A DNA stretch of 64,000 bases, taken from NCBI GenBank assembly GCA_963930655.1, contig OZ005605.1, forward strand, positions 19,847,501 through 19,911,500. The letters run 5' to 3'. The translations under genes and the position numbers were made by a program. The notes under the pieces were generated by a model that did no database searches, was not told the origin of the DNA, and saw nothing but the letters and a program-made list of their open reading frames with translations. Positions within the stretch are counted from its first letter, which is position 1. Every line of letters begins with the position of its first letter. Of this stretch, positions 37,346 to 49,862 are shown in pieces. Source of the DNA: Myrica gale. Taxonomy: Eukaryota; Streptophyta; Magnoliopsida; Fagales; Myricaceae.

Positions 37346-38282
37346 GCCAATAGTATTAGTATTGCAAGCTTTCTCCTCTGAGCTTGTCTGCTATGGCCCT
37401 TAAAAAGCAAAATAAAGCAGAGTTTTATCTTAATTCATTTTATTACGATAAAGCAAATGGATCTTGATAATATAGAATAAGAAACATTGAACTGTACATC
37501 ATAATTGCGGGAGCTTTACATCAATCAATGAACTTGCATGTCTTAGATCCGCATCTTCTTCCAACTTTCCCTTCCCCCTGTTTGTCCATTTCCCATTCGC
37601 TGCGTTTGGTGACTAATCCTCTTACTCTATGGCTTTGTCTCCGTTCAACAAGTTGACGAATTAAATCGGCTCAACCGAAAGACACTTTAAAGTTGTTTAG
37701 TGAATCAGAGCAACTTATCCGGAAGACCTTATCATGAATGAATCACCAATTTCTTCTACCCATTTGTGTACCCAATTCATCCACTTTCTAAATGCGATGT
37801 GTAGTTAATTGATTATGATAACCATCGAGTTACTTCTCTTTAGAACTCTTTCAAAACCCTAACCTAGTCTCCCCCTCTTTCTTTCCGGTGGCGGAGGAGC
37901 ACCACAACCCCTCCCGCCCCCCACCTCTCTCTAGCTCTCCCTCTCTGGCAAGATCTCAACGTTCTCTCCCTCCCTCTCCTTGTTCATCTCTTTCTTGTGG
38001 TTTTTTATTCGGATTTTTAGCCGTTAGATCCAGGTGTTTCTGTTCGCCTTTGGTAGACATAGGGGGTGTACAGTGTAAATGACCCCAAATATAAGGGGAC
38101 AAAGCGTATTTAACCCTATAAATAATAATTTTTAAATTTTTTTTAATACAAGCTTAAAACTTTAAACCTAAAACTATGCGTTTTGAGTTCTTTGACCATG
38201 TTTTTCCCCATTCAACTAATTTTTTTTATTTTAATATGTGAGTTGAAAATGAAAAAAAAAATAACTTAGGAAAAAAGCTTAT
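37346..38282. other. upstream region of the pectinesterase and spacer
   Basis: Includes the probable pectinesterase promoter (to the right of 37345). CT-rich low-complexity sequence near 37870-37990. No other gene recognised. Confidence 0.35.
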
Positions 38283-38417
38283 CTGGACCACTTATAAGTG
38301 GTCCAATTGGACCGAAAAAGTGGTCTGGTTCAGTCCTTCAATTTAGGCACAACCGAAAATCTGGTCCGACAAATTTCTGTCCAAAAATTGGACCGGATTT
38401 CAAGTTGTGCAGCCCTA
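38283..38417. mobile_element. fragment of a GGGCTG-ended hAT-like MITE
   Basis: Ends GTGCAGCCCTA and contains GGACCACTTATAAGTGGTCC, both shared with the complete element at 50417-50858. The matching left terminus is absent. Confidence 0.6.
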
Positions 38418-38984
38418 CCCAACGCCCCCAAGTTGCTACTTTTTCTGACCGCACGTGGGTCCCACACACTGTTTACCGTCTCATGTTTTCCCACACCGCC
38501 AACGTTTTTGGCTCTTCTGGGCCTTCTCAGTGGTCCTCTAATTCCGGCTCAATTTTTTTTTTGTCTTTTTTGTATTTTGTTTGTATCGGCCTTAATTTGT
38601 TGGCTTTTCTGATCCTTTGGAGATCTTTTTTGACCCTCTATTGGGGCTTTGCAGTACCCAAGTTATTTGTGCTTTTATTACTAGCCCGTCTAGGTTTCAG
38701 TAGCTAAATCTACTGTTATCGGCCACTAACTTCCTCTGCTTAGTACGGAGCATATAGTGGTCTTACTTATCCCTTTTGAAATTATACTAGTTTTCTTTTA
38801 AAGCATGATGATTGTTAGGCGTTATGTAAAATTTTTTTTGCATGATTTAACTCTTTAAATGCAAGTCTAACCGTATTATTCAGAAAATAAAAATAGTTAC
38901 TGCTTACGTGACCTGGGTAAATTGAAGTACAGTTTATTGAGCCTTCAAGAGTTGGTGGTAAGAAGAGTCTTCGTCAGGCTCAGT

Positions 38985-39270
38985 AGGGCTGTCCAAGATC
39001 CGATCCGGGCCGGTTTGGTCCGGTTTGACCAGCCAAACCGGAAATTTTGTAGAGCATATAGACCGGACCGGACCGGGCCGATTTGGGCTATGTCATTTTA
39101 GGCCGGTTTTGGGGTTGGGCCTTGCCATTTTGGGCCAATTTCCGGTTTGAACCGGTTTGGAGAAATACACTCCGGTCCGGTCCCGAGTTTTCATGAGGGT
39201 AACAAAAGCACAAATAACCGACCGGAATACACCGATTTACCGGTCCGGTCGGTTTTTTGGACAGCCCTGA
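38985..39270. mobile_element. 286-bp hAT-like MITE, CCGG-rich, with imperfect 8-bp TSD
   Basis: Left end AGGGCTGTCCAA; right end, inward, TCAGGGCTGTCCAA. Flanks GGCTCAGT (38977-38984) and GGTTCAGT (39271-39278) differ at one base. The interior is made of short GGTCCGGT / ACCGG words in both orientations. Confidence 0.75.
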
Positions 39271-39517
39271 GGTTCAGTAAAACATGGTCTGAGTGTAGTG
39301 ACGTTTTCTCTTCTTTGTGACCTGAGTCTAACTTTACTCATTTATGCACGATAACCATCATGGCGGTCGCAAAGAACACCAAAAGTGCGCTTGCATTCTC
39401 AGGATGCATTCTGAGTGTAGTGACCTTTGTCTGATATCCATTATCCTCCGCCATTAGTGCTCTTTCTTTTGGTTATCTTAATATTTTCTTCTTTTAACTT
39501 ATTTTGTAACTTGATGG

Positions 39518-39652
39518 TCAGAGCGCACCGTAAGACATAAAAAGGTGCATGACCCTAGATTCGATTCTTCTTAAAATCAGACCAACGACTCAAAGTGGGG
39601 GACCGTTCGCTATAAGCCGTTGCCCTAGCCTCCTTGAGACTTTATTTTTTTT
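39518..39652 (+). mobile_element. possible SINE remnant
   Basis: A tRNA-like start (TTGATGGTCAGAGCGC), a B-box-like word GATTCGATTCT (GGTTCGANNCC consensus, imperfect) about 45 bases later, then CCTTGAGACTTTATTTT and a T-run. It matches the layout of plant tRNA-derived SINEs, but no flanking duplication was confirmed. Confidence 0.4.
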
Positions 39653-39852
39653 TTTTTCGGAATGATTTACCACCGCTTGTGGTAGCTTCTATTGGGTAAT
39701 TTGATCATCGGTGATGTATTTAAACCTTGGTTTTCTTTAATTTTATTTGTTTAGAAAAAAAGGCCTAGCCTAGTTGAGCAAGGAGGGACCAAGAAGTTGC
39801 CTCTCCTAGTCTCAGCTTGAAAAGCATCCCTTAACATATAAGAAGAAAGATA

Positions 39853-40356
39853 GGTTAAATACACTTTGAAGAAAGATAGATTAGGGGATGTTGATACATT
39901 GCTCCATAATATTTTATTTTTGAGACATTGAATCTATTATGTTATTTTTTTCAACAATTTGCACTCCGGAGTAAAATTTGACTCAAATTAGACAGTAATC
40001 GTTTAACATATGCCTCTCACGTGACCTCAGTCTCTATCAGATTATTGTATTGCCTTTGAATCTCAAACAAGTTACGAATAAATGAGTTTCAAAATCCAAT
40101 AGACAAAAATCGTGACTTGTTTGAAGCTAATTTAATTGTAATTTGTTCAAGATTTAAGGGTAATACAGTAATCTGACTGAGACTGAGGTCACGTGAGAGA
40201 CACGTGTAAATGATTACAGTCTAATTTGATTCCAAATTTCATTTTGGGGCCCAAATCGTTGAGTAAGATAATATAATGAGATCAATATCTCAAAAATAAT
40301 ATATTGGGGTACAATGTGTCACATCCAAAAACAAAAGGGGTACAAAGTGTATTACT
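39853..40356. mobile_element. 504-bp Mutator-like inverted-repeat MITE with 9-10-bp TSD
   Basis: AAGAAAGATA at 39843-39852 and 40357-40366 flanks ends GGTTAAATACACTTTG and, inward, AGTAATACACTTTG. Long diverged arms pair across the element: CTCACGTGACCTCAGTCTC near 40015 against its complement near 40180, and matching AATCTGA/TCAGATT stretches. No coding capacity. Confidence 0.8.
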
Positions 40357-40528
40357 AAGAAAGATATACTGTTGACAATGAAATCTGATAATTACAAAAA
40401 AGTTATATGTTGATGTGTGACGAAATTCCTTGTTGAATTTGAGGACGAGTTGAGATTTTGCGTGTCGCATAGCATGTATTCAAAATTCTCGAGAATCTTC
40501 CATGTGTTGGATGCTTGCGGGAGAACTT

Positions 40529-40848
40529 TGTTGGAGAAAAGAGAAGGAATTCTATTCTAGAGGGAAGAGCGAAGAGATACTATTTCTGAAATTTTCTTTC
40601 ACTGTATTGCTTCTCAATGGCTTGCTTTGTGTCAATGCATACATGAGTATTTATAGGCTGATGATTACACCTAGCATTAACTCTAAATACATGAACTACC
40701 CAAATACATGAATACCCCAAGTACATGAATACCCCAAATGCATGAATACCCAAATACATGTATTACTACTTTCAAGATGAACCTACACTAGTTCATGAAT
40801 CTCCCAAAAGACACAACACTTCATTGAATTAAAGTTTATTATTCAACA
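40529..40848 (-). mobile_element. LTR (3' end of the copia element), 320 bp
   Basis: TG...CA bounded, starting TGTTGGAGAAAAG and ending TTATTCAACA on the plus strand. I see no difference from the LTR at 44953-45272. It contains a run of ACATGAATACCC-type repeats. Confidence 0.93.
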
Positions 40849-40855
40849 CTCCCCT

Positions 40856-43800
40856 TTAAACTTTATTCTTGGTAACTCCAAGCAACATCCGCAACTTGCT
40901 AAAAGTATCATATTTGAGAGGCTTCGTAAAAATATCCGCAACTTGATCATGGGTCTTCACAAATTTGACTTCCACTTCATTCTTGACAATGCATTCTCGA
41001 AGAAAATGAAATCTTGTATCTATATGCTTGCTTCTATCATGAAAGACCGGGTTTTTCGCCAATGCAATTGCCGACTTGTTGTCAACAAAAATCTTCGTTG
41101 CTTCCTTTTCTGCCATGTGTAGTTCCTTTAATAACCTTCTCAACCAAATTGCATGACAAACACAAGATGTCGCGGCAACATATTCAGCTTCACATGTGGA
41201 GAGTGTCACAATTGGTTGCTTCTTGGAACTCCAAGTAAATGCCGTACCTCCCAAATAAAATACAAACCCGGTAGTGCTCTTTCGATCATCCATGTCTCCG
41301 GCCCAATCACTATCACTATACCCCACAAGCTTAAATTCATGAGAAAATGAATAAAGAAGGCCGAAATCAATTGTACCTTTGACATAACGAAGAATCCTCT
41401 TAGCAGCTTTGAAATGCATTGTGCTTGGTGACTCCATATATCGGCTAACAAGCCCAACTCCAAAAAGTATGTCCGGTCTTGTACAAGTCAAGTATCTTAA
41501 ACTTCCAACAAGACTCTTGAACATTGTGGGGTCTACCTTCTCTCCTTCTTCATACTTGGACAATTTTACTCCACATTCAACCGGAGTACTCACGGATTGA
41601 CAATCTTCCATCTTGAACTTCTTGAGAACTTCTCTTGCAAAACCTTCTTGAGAGATAAAAATTTCATCCTCCATTTGCTTGATCTCAATGCCCAGATAAT
41701 AAGACATGAGACCAATATCGGTCATTTCAAACTCTTTAGTCATGGCCTTCTTAAATTCTTCAAACATGCTTGAATTATTACCAGTGAAAATTAAATCATC
41801 AACATATATGCATACAAGCAAAATATCTCCATTTTCACGCACCTTAGCATAGAGAGCATATTCATGTGGGCACTTGGCAAATCCATTCTCCTGAAAATAT
41901 TTGTCAATCCGACTATTCCATGCCCTCGGCGCTTGTTTCAAGCCATATAAGGCTTTCTTTAACTTCAACACTTTATCTTCATGCCCTTTGATCACATAAC
42001 CCATAGGTTGCTCAACATAGACCTCTTCCTCAAGAATTCCATTCAAAAAAGCTGATTTGACGTCCATTTGATAAATTTTCCATTTGTTTTGTGCGGCAAG
42101 GGAAACAATCATTCGAATTGTCTCCAATCGAGCAACAGGAGCAAACACTTCTCCATAATCAATCCCAGGACGTTGGCTATAACCCTTTGCCACCAATCTT
42201 GCCTTGAACCTTTCTACTTCTCCCTTGGCATTCTTCTTCACTTTGAAAACCCACTTCACACCAATGGGCTTTTGTCCCTCCGGTAAAGTTGCCAACTCCC
42301 AAGTATCATTCTTCTTTATGGATTTGATCTCCTCGTCCATGGCAATTTTCCATCTTTTGTCTTGCACCGCTTCTTCAAAACCTATTGGTTCACAATCGGC
42401 AAAGTGACAAAAAAGAGTTAGATCGTCACTTAAATTTTCCGTTACCTCATAAAGGTCTTGAAGACTTCTCATTCGGGATGGCCTTTCACTTGAACTTCCT
42501 TCATGAGAAGATGATGACGGAGTACTAGGAATTGTTGGTGATCGAGGAGGTGTTGTGAGCTCTTGTTCATCATTTCCTGGATCTTCATCTTCAAGGATTG
42601 GAAAGAAATCATATCTTTCCTTTTCTTGATCACTCCAATCCCACGAACTTTCTTCATCGAATTCCACATCTCTACTAATGATCGTCTTCCCGGCACTCGG
42701 ATTATAAAGCTTGTAGCCTTTGGATCTTTGATCATAGCCGATGAAGATGTGCTTCTTACTTTTATCATCAAGCTTGGATCTCTCTTGATCAGGCACATGA
42801 ACATAGCCAATGCTCCCAAAAACTCTCAAATGGGAAATGCTTGGCTTTCTTCCGCTCCATGCTTCTTGAGGAGTTGAGTTCAACAAGCTTCTTGTAGGAC
42901 ACCGATTTGATAGATAAACAGCACAATCAACTGCTTCTGCCCAAAACTCTTTAGGCATCATCTTTGTCTTCAACATGCTTCGCGCCATATTGAGAATTGT
43001 TCTGTTCTTCCTTTCAACCACCCCGTTTTGTTGAGGTGATCTAGGAACCGTCAAAAATTGACGAATCCCATGTGCTTCACAAAGCTCATTAAATTCATTA
43101 GATGTAAACTCACCCCCTCTATCCGATCTCAAAGCCTTTATTTCATAACCGCTTTGTTTTTCAACAAGTGCTTTAAATATTTTAAAAGCACTAAACACTT
43201 CAGATTTTTCTTTCAGAAAATATACCCAAGTTTTTCTACTAAAATCATCAATAAAAAGAAGAAAGTACCGATTTTTACCAAACGAAGAAGGCTTGATCGG
43301 TCCACAAACATCGGCATGAACAAGTTGAAGCGGCGAACTTGCTCTTGTAGTTGCTTCTTTTGGAAAACTATTTCGAAATTGTTTGCCAACAAGACACCCT
43401 TCACAAAGTTGATCTGATTGATCAATAGGTGGCAAACCTTTCACCATCTCCTTTTGAGCCAACAACTTCAATCCTCCAAAATTTACATGTCCAAGCCTCA
43501 AATGCCAAAGCCAAGAAGGATCTTTCACACAAGCTTTCAGACACTTGGCTACATCAGTTTGAATATCAAGCAAAAACATCCTATTTCTTGTCATGGGCAC
43601 TTTCGCAATCAAATTCTTCTTCCCATCTCTTAGAAAAAGACTACGATTTTTCATTTCAATTTCATAGTCTTTTTCCAAGAGTTGCCCCAAACTCAAAATG
43701 TTGCTTTTCATACTTGGAACATAATAAACATTAGACATAAATTGATGGCTCCCATTTTTCAAACGGATTAGAATCGTACCTTTCCCTTTGATGGGAATTT

Positions 43801-44917
43801 TCGACAAGTCTCCGAAAGTGACATTCCCGCTTACTGATTCATCAAGCTCTACGAACTTGCTTTTATCTCCGCACATATGATTGCTTGCTGCATTATCCAG
43901 ATACCACCAATTTTTCTTGCCAGTATCTTCTCCTTTGTAGGCTAGCAACAACGTAGGCTCCACTTCCTCGTTCTCAACTTGATTAGCCTTCTCTTCAACA
44001 TTGCTAGGAGAATTCCAACACTCCGAAGAATAATGACCATACTTTTGACAATTGAAACATCGAATTTTGGACTTGTCATATAGCCTTCCATTCTGCCTTG
44101 AGTAATTTCCTCTTCCACGGCCTCTTGAGGATTGACCTCTTTCTTCATAGTTGGCATTTTGATTATTTTGTCTACCTTGGCCTCTTCCTCTTCCTCTTCT
44201 TCCTCTACCTTGGCCACGTCCGCGTCCTCTTCCTCGTTGAATTTTATCACGCTCTTCGTCTTTCACAGAGAGCTTTGTGGCTAGAACCTGCTCAACAGGT
44301 TCTTCCTTCTTCTTAAGTCTTTCTTCATGGGCTTGGAGAGAACCCATGAGTTGATCAACCGCCATCGTCTCCAAATCTTTCGACTCTTCAATAGCCACCA
44401 CAATATAATCGAACTTCGAATGCAACGAGCGAAGAATCTTCTCAATCACCCGGACGTCCTCCATATTTTCTCCATACCTCCTCATTTGATTCACAATGGC
44501 CAACACCCTCGAAAAATAATCTGCAATCGCCTCGGATTCTTGCATACGCAGGACCTCGAACTCTCCTCGTAGCGTCTGAAGGCGCACCTTCTTCACTTTA
44601 TCAACTCCTTGATAGGAGTTCTGAAGGATCTCCCAGGCTTGCTTGGAAGTAGTGGCATTAGCCACTTTCTCGAACATGGCTTCATCCAAACATTGATGGA
44701 TGAGTGTGAGAGCTTGCTGGTCCTTCTTCCGCGTCTTCTGCAGATTATCCCTTTGATTGGGACTCAACGAAGCTTCATATCTCGGCTCGTCATAGCCTTT
44801 CTCTACAATTTCCCATGCATCTTGGGATCCAAGCAAAGCCTTCATACGAATGCACCAATTTTCATAGTTCTCCTTCGTCAAATGCGGAAATTGAAACGGA
44901 AACGTTGAGTTGGCCAT
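40856..44917 (-). CDS. Ty1/copia retrotransposon Gag-Pol polyprotein, intact
   Basis: One uninterrupted frame of about 1,353 residues. I place the start at MANSTF because the longer frame to 44950 runs through the primer-binding site (44938-44949). Order: Gag; an RG-rich stretch and CCHC zinc knuckle at about 287-300 ([14 protein letters not shown]); protease with DNAASNHM at about 341 (many relatives have Gly where the first Ala stands); integrase with an HHCC finger and the D,D35E core; reverse transcriptase with the YVDD motif ([10 protein letters not shown]); RNase H with YSDSDWAGD and ending in the HIDTRFHF region. The protease-integrase-RT-RNase H order is that of Ty1/copia. The TAA stop abuts the polypurine tract AGGGGAG (40849-40855). 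With matching LTRs it is potentially autonomous. The lineage within copia is not assigned. Confidence 0.96.
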   Translation of the reverse strand: MANSTFPFQFPHLTKENYENWCIRMKALLGSQDAWEIVEKGYDEPRYEASLSPNQRDNLQKTRKKDQQALTLIHQCLDEAMFEKVANATTSKQAWEILQNSYQGVDKVKKVRLQTLRGEFEVLRMQESEAIADYFSRVLAIVNQMRRYGENMEDVRVIEKILRSLHSKFDYIVVAIEESKDLETMAVDQLMGSLQAHEERLKKKEEPVEQVLATKLSVKDEERDKIQRGRGRGRGQGRGRRGRGRGQGRQNNQNANYEERGQSSRGRGRGNYSRQNGRLYDKSKIRCFNCQKYGHYSSECWNSPSNVEEKANQVENEEVEPTLLLAYKGEDTGKKNWWYLDNAASNHMCGDKSKFVELDESVSGNVTFGDLSKIPIKGKGTILIRLKNGSHQFMSNVYYVPSMKSNILSLGQLLEKDYEIEMKNRSLFLRDGKKNLIAKVPMTRNRMFLLDIQTDVAKCLKACVKDPSWLWHLRLGHVNFGGLKLLAQKEMVKGLPPIDQSDQLCEGCLVGKQFRNSFPKEATTRASSPLQLVHADVCGPIKPSSFGKNRYFLLFIDDFSRKTWVYFLKEKSEVFSAFKIFKALVEKQSGYEIKALRSDRGGEFTSNEFNELCEAHGIRQFLTVPRSPQQNGVVERKNRTILNMARSMLKTKMMPKEFWAEAVDCAVYLSNRCPTRSLLNSTPQEAWSGRKPSISHLRVFGSIGYVHVPDQERSKLDDKSKKHIFIGYDQRSKGYKLYNPSAGKTIISRDVEFDEESSWDWSDQEKERYDFFPILEDEDPGNDEQELTTPPRSPTIPSTPSSSSHEGSSSERPSRMRSLQDLYEVTENLSDDLTLFCHFADCEPIGFEEAVQDKRWKIAMDEEIKSIKKNDTWELATLPEGQKPIGVKWVFKVKKNAKGEVERFKARLVAKGYSQRPGIDYGEVFAPVARLETIRMIVSLAAQNKWKIYQMDVKSAFLNGILEEEVYVEQPMGYVIKGHEDKVLKLKKALYGLKQAPRAWNSRIDKYFQENGFAKCPHEYALYAKVRENGDILLVCIYVDDLIFTGNNSSMFEEFKKAMTKEFEMTDIGLMSYYLGIEIKQMEDEIFISQEGFAREVLKKFKMEDCQSVSTPVECGVKLSKYEEGEKVDPTMFKSLVGSLRYLTCTRPDILFGVGLVSRYMESPSTMHFKAAKRILRYVKGTIDFGLLYSFSHEFKLVGYSDSDWAGDMDDRKSTTGFVFYLGGTAFTWSSKKQPIVTLSTCEAEYVAATSCVCHAIWLRRLLKELHMAEKEATKIFVDNKSAIALAKNPVFHDRSKHIDTRFHFLRECIVKNEVEVKFVKTHDQVADIFTKPLKYDTFSKLRMLLGVTKNKV

Positions 44918-44937
44918 CTTCCAGATCAAGAAACCTT

Positions 44938-44949
44938 GCTCTGATACCA
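44938..44949 (-). other. primer-binding site of the copia element
   Basis: TGGTATCAGAGC on the minus strand, complementary to the 3' end of initiator tRNA-Met, three bases inside the 5' LTR. Confidence 0.92.
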
Positions 44950-44952
44950 CTT

Positions 44953-45272
44953 TGTTGGAGAAAAGAGAAGGAATTCTATTCTAGAGGGAAGAGCGAAGAG
45001 ATACTATTTCTGAAATTTTCTTTCACTGTATTGCTTCTCAATGGCTTGCTTTGTGTCAATGCATACATGAGTATTTATAGGCTGATGATTACACCTAGCA
45101 TTAACTCTAAATACATGAACTACCCAAATACATGAATACCCCAAGTACATGAATACCCCAAATGCATGAATACCCAAATACATGTATTACTACTTTCAAG
45201 ATGAACCTACACTAGTTCATGAATCTCCCAAAAGACACAACACTTCATTGAATTAAAGTTTATTATTCAACA
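44953..45272 (-). mobile_element. LTR (5' end of the copia element), 320 bp
   Basis: Reads the same as the 40529-40848 LTR along its whole length. The outer flanks share ACTT (40525-40528 and 45273-45276); whether this is a 4- or 5-bp duplication is ambiguous. Matching LTRs imply a recent insertion. The element lies about 245 bp beyond the stop codon of the NTF2 gene. Confidence 0.93.
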
Positions 45273-45517
45273 ACTTTTACTACTCTAGTCCTTTTGCGTG
45301 TCGCAGTTGGATTTCAATTCTTCCTTTACACACGAATGCAGGCTTCGTACCATTGGGTTCGAGCGTGAGGAGCAAGTGTTAGTAGATGATCAGGTGTAGT
45401 AAGGAAGAGCACTGAAAACAATGACACAGATTGCTCTAAAAATCAAACCAAATGGAGGATTGTGAACTCCCTCGATACAACAGCAATGATCATGTGAATT
45501 CTATCGGTTGCCACACA

Positions 45518-46111
45518 TTAACCGTAGTTGAGCCGAAATATGTCATTCTGTACAAAGAAGCTTCCTTCTCCTGTGGGAATCAAGTGGAACATCTGCAGGA
45601 TTATAGCCTTTTTCAAAGTTGAGTTAATTCCTATTAAAAACTACCACATGAGAAAAAACACTTTTGTCCTGGTTAAATATTATCCTCAACAAAATTACCA
45701 CGATTTTTTTTTTCTTTTTCTAAACCAGAAAGGAAAGAAGAAGGGGTCATAGAGGCTGCGTGCCAATGGTGCTTGTGTGTGTGTATTTGGGAGAGAGGTA
45801 GAAATGACCTGGCTAAATCTTAGATGGTGTTCCTCTCCAGGCAACTGGAGGCTGCCACTGACGAAGACCACAATGCCCGCAGTGCAGGCCGAGGGCTGTG
45901 CATCAACGGTACTGATCAGATGTTGGCATTGACCAAATGGCAGCTGGTTGAGCTTAGAAGATATATCATAGAGCCCTAGTACCTTCTGGCCCTCGAATGT
46001 TAGCATGGAGGTTGGCTGGTAGAGAGAAGACAGAGAAGCTCTATCGTTGTCAAACAGATGGTAATAATGATCCACAAATGCTCTGCCCACCATCTCAACA
46101 TGTTCCTCCAT
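45518..46111 (-). CDS. NTF2: nuclear transport factor 2 (NTF2)
   Basis: Carries RanGDP into the nucleus through the pore, sustaining the Ran gradient. Two exons: 46111-45809 (101 codons) and 45592-45518 (24 codons plus TAA), joined in phase 0, giving 125 residues; plant NTF2 proteins are about 122-126. The start is the ATG giving MEEHVEMVG; an in-frame upstream ATG adds 22 low-complexity residues (ERERGKEER). Family features: FVDHYYHLFD, SMLTFEGQK, HLISTVDAQPS, VVFVSGSLQL, then exon 2 MFHLIPTGEGSFFV and the closing NDIFRLNYG. The donor GTCATT is weaker than usual, and reading through it adds a spurious tail. The last exon is too short to show up as an ORF. The Arabidopsis orthologue could be the NTF2-like gene next to OST3 (from memory). 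Confidence 0.93.
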
Positions 46112-47440
46112 TCTCTCCTCCTTCCCTCTCTCTCTCTCTGTATGTATCGAGTATTCTACTTCCCAGTTCCCTCCCATCTAACCCAAGAGCACGAAAATAT
46201 AAGGGCTGTGAAAATTGCATCAAGTGCATAACATGTGGGCTAAGGCAAAAGATGTCACAGAACTTGACTCCTTGATCAGCAATAGATTGACTACTGCACC
46301 CTCTCCCATTTTGCCCAAAGTGAAAGGTCGTTACAAAGAAAAAGGGTTCTATGGTAATTCCACAATATCAAGGTGGGGGAATCGACACCGCTGTGTTTAT
46401 ACGCAAAGAAAGGCTTTGAAACAGAAAAAGCTTCTGAGAATCAACTCGAAGTAGGTTGAGGCCACCTCATTACAAAGCCCTTTTCAGCCGTTCAAATTCT
46501 ACCAATCAAATGCCACGAAGGATAAAAGACCTGCTGAGAGGAGAAGTGGAGGAGTTTAGAATCATAAACTACCTAAAGTTTTAAGAGTGTCTTCTGAAAG
46601 TTTTTGCCGAAAGATACAAGTATGGAATATATACTTTTCTTCTGACTTTCTTTCTAAGGGGAAGCTACTATGATCTGCCTTCACAAGGCGTGGGTGAAGG
46701 GTGTCAATGGCTGCCAAACATTTACCCAGCATGGTTAGTGCACAAAATCTTATTTGTAGGCTCGGGTAATCCAGCTTTTCAAAAAAGATTCACAGATTTG
46801 TAGGAAGGATCATTTTAAAATTAGCTGATAATGGATCTGCATTATTCAGAACTTTAGACGCAAGTCATAGATTTTGTTCTAAATTCTAGTAGTTTTTATA
46901 AATAGTGTCGCTTCTCCTCATTATGTTTTCGATACATATGTGACAGAATGGGGTAACTTATCATCATCACTTGGGGCAGGTTTTCAATGAAAATTTTTCC
47001 CTTCTCAGAACATTATTCTCATTCAAAAATATAGGGCCTTTAGGTTAGAATAGACATACTATTTCTTTCCTGTGCTCTCATCCACAAATCAAAGGATAAT
47101 CAGCTTCTGCAACTTTCCATTAGGAACAGCAGAAACAAGAGCAACCAAAATCTATTCTTCCTTCCGCTTTCCATTGCCTATAGAGAAGCCTCATCCTTGG
47201 AAAATCAAAAACAAGATTGCAAAAGCGGGTGAAGTGACAAAGTGATACCGATAAGGGGAAACATCATTTACGGCCATAGAAAGCATGTCACCGAAATAGG
47301 TAACCCTTGCAATTGAATCCCACAAAAATTCACTCGCATTGCTTTGTGAAACCATCCATTGATGGACCCTCGGGCCTGACCCACAAAATGCTCTCGCTTT
47401 GGGCCTCGAGCCCGACTCATCCGATGATCTTGTATCCTCT
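46112..47440. other. NTF2 promoter side and spacer
   Basis: CT-rich microsatellite near 46120-46140 just upstream of the NTF2 start. No further gene, RNA or repeat end recognised. Confidence 0.35.
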
Positions 47441-47581
47441 TTGCAAGCCACTTTATTGTTGGCCCCTCGACTTGCCGTTTGTAAAGCCCCCTTGTGGGTC
47501 TTTCTTTTGTTTTTCTAGCTTGTTTTTTTTGTTTTTTTTATTTTTTTCAATATATAAAGATAGATGTTTCAACAAAAAAAA
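47300..47581 (+). mobile_element. possible LINE 3' tail
   Basis: A frame with VKPSIDGPSG and later T-rich non-coding sequence ending in an A-run (about 47570-47584) looks like a LINE 3' end. The coding match is too weak to be sure. Confidence 0.3.
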
Positions 47582-48824
47582 AAAGAAACCATACCATGTA
47601 GAACTGTTTCAGTGACACTATTTTCATCGCTATGGCTCATGATTAGCTTGACAGGGTTTGAAACATGAACATTTGGAATGAGTTATCAACCAAATACTAC
47701 CTATGAAATCTGAGGCAGTATTAAAAATGGACAAGTGCATAATCCAGCGAAGATAGTTCTTTGACAATTCCATATCCACAACTGGCAACAATGACAAGAC
47801 ATTCACATCAAGCAAAGAAGCACTGATCTTTATAGGTTTTTGCTGTCAATATAAACAACATCAATTGTATAAGCTCTTCTACTTGAAGTTCAAATTCAAG
47901 AATGAATTGACCAGCTTTCGAAACGCGTTCACAAGATGCATGCCACGTGAGTGAATTTGTACAAAATCTTATATGGAATAACAGATCAGGTGCACCTATC
48001 TTGGCCAATAACTGGGTCGAAAAACAAAAGGCAGAATACTGCGAGATCCTTAATAGTGTATTTGGACAAGAAACATAGTCGGGCGATTTTTCTGAAAAAT
48101 CTAGGGATCCCATTATTAGTCTTTGACAACCGGAACACAATCCAACAGAACAAGCAGTCTAATGTCAGAGAGAGGGTAAAACACTGTTGTTAATGAATAA
48201 GGTCATGTCAGATGGCAGGTAGCAATATAACCTATGAATGTTATTTAGTAACTATTGCTACAGGTAATTATGCCTAGCTTCAGGCATATTATTAATCTCT
48301 GACAGTCGGGATCATACTTAAGATGAAACCGAAGGATCTCACAGTGACAACCTTTTTTTAGGGATAACGAGGGAAATTCTGTATGGTGAGCGCATCCGGT
48401 GTAATACTCATCTAATATCAGACAAATTCCGGACAGTTAAACCCACCACCCACGGCGTTCCACCAATTTGATCTTGAGAGAATCGATCTCAGAACTGTGT
48501 ACCCAAACCATACAGTCCAAGTGTCGCTCTTGCTACCGGGATTAGGGAACACTTCCTAGCCTATCTAATCCATATTCCATATGCCTATCTAACCCACATG
48601 GCATTTAACTAATCGGTCTACTCCCAGCTCAAGTGCTCGACAGCAATCAACATCCAAAATATAGAAAAGGTTTTCCAACCAAGAATTTTTAAGCCTCAGT
48701 TAAGCGCTGATAACAACCTACATGATCTCGTTCATCAACAAAAGTTGTACATTCAAACATAAAATTCCAAGACCAACTTGGACTGCTTTCACTACTAACC
48801 CAAAGCGTTACCTTTTACTAGAGC
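47582..48824. other. spacer downstream of OST3
   Basis: No gene recognised on either strand. The short minus-strand frames have no family resemblance. The OST3 3' UTR probably ends in the right part. Confidence 0.35.
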
Positions 48825-49862
48825 TCATTTCCAACTAGAAGGCCAGAATCCGTGTATCCCATAACCAGTCTTCCAATTATCCAACTGGATTACTTTCTTG
48901 ACCGCCAAAAACGAAACGAACAGGGCGATGATCATAACCACCCTCTGCACGTTCGCATTCCTGACCTTCACGAGTACGTGCGTCATAAACGCCAGCAACA
49001 GCCCCACGATCGTGTACAAAAACCCGACCGCGAAGCCCTCCGCCCCAAGCTGCATCCCCGAGCCCTGGTAGAAGAATATCAGCCGGGACGGGTCGTTCCG
49101 GTCAGGCAAGAACATGGGCATTTTCCGGATTATGTTGTGCATCGCGCCGGAGACACTGAAGAAGTAGACGAACACTGAACCAGTCAGCCAGAGTTTAGGA
49201 TCGTGGAGCAACGTCTCGCCCTTCACGATCCTTTTTATAGCGAATGGTATCCAAATCAAAACTCCCACGAAGACTATCAACAATTGCTTGTTGGAAAGGG
49301 CAGGTGGCCGGTGAATCGGGCCTACAACCAGTTTGGCCTTCGATTCGATGAAATCGGACATCGATTCGGCGAGCCTGGAGAAGTCTCCCTGGTCCATCTG
49401 ATGGGACTCTTTGGGGGTCTGGTTCGGGGCGATGAGACGGATGTGAGGGAGGGCATTGACGCCAAAGAGGTGGAAGCTGGACTGGGACTCTTTGAATTCG
49501 ATGTCGCAGAAGAAGAGCTTGCCGTTGGAAGCAGAATCTGAGTCCTGGTTGTTGGCTACAAAGGAATTGGCGAGGAGGGCGAACTCGTTGCGGAGGGTCT
49601 TGAGCTGAAGCTCGGATTTGTCATGGAGCTGGGTGGCGTCAAAGAAGACGACGACCCAATAGGGTCTCGGGGTCTTGGCCGAGGTGATGAAGCGAGAGAC
49701 CCCGTGGTCGTCCAAGTGGATCACGCCCGATTTCGCTCGGGATTGGAGGGCTAGGAGCTCCGCGACCCGGTCAGAGCCCGAATCTGCAGAGACCGAGAAA
49801 AGGGCGAGGTGAAACACGGCAATGAACAGGAGGAGACGGCGAAATTCGCCAGAGAGAGCCAT
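48825..49862 (-). CDS. OST3: OST3/OST6-type subunit of oligosaccharyltransferase
   Basis: ER membrane subunit that helps the complex transfer glycans to asparagines of nascent proteins, by holding substrate through a thioredoxin-like luminal domain. A single exon of 345 residues, the family's usual length. Signal peptide about 1-26 (LLLFIAVFHLALFSVSA), luminal thioredoxin-fold domain about 30-180, then four hydrophobic helices (about 193-210, 225-245, 280-305, 310-325). Where yeast OST3/OST6 has CxxC, the segment PYWVVVFFDATQ has none, which is usual for plant members. The C-terminus GYGIHGFWPSSWK is typical. No defects. The neighbour on the right is a PPR gene. Confidence 0.95.
   Translation of the reverse strand: MALSGEFRRLLLFIAVFHLALFSVSADSGSDRVAELLALQSRAKSGVIHLDDHGVSRFITSAKTPRPYWVVVFFDATQLHDKSELQLKTLRNEFALLANSFVANNQDSDSASNGKLFFCDIEFKESQSSFHLFGVNALPHIRLIAPNQTPKESHQMDQGDFSRLAESMSDFIESKAKLVVGPIHRPPALSNKQLLIVFVGVLIWIPFAIKRIVKGETLLHDPKLWLTGSVFVYFFSVSGAMHNIIRKMPMFLPDRNDPSRLIFFYQGSGMQLGAEGFAVGFLYTIVGLLLAFMTHVLVKVRNANVQRVVMIIALFVSFLAVKKVIQLDNWKTGYGIHGFWPSSWK

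Noticed and set aside
40680-40770. Short regularly spaced repeats (ACATGAATACCC) that could suggest a CRISPR-like array
   Set aside because: They lie inside both copies of a retrotransposon LTR, have no unique spacers of constant length, and the genome is eukaryotic.
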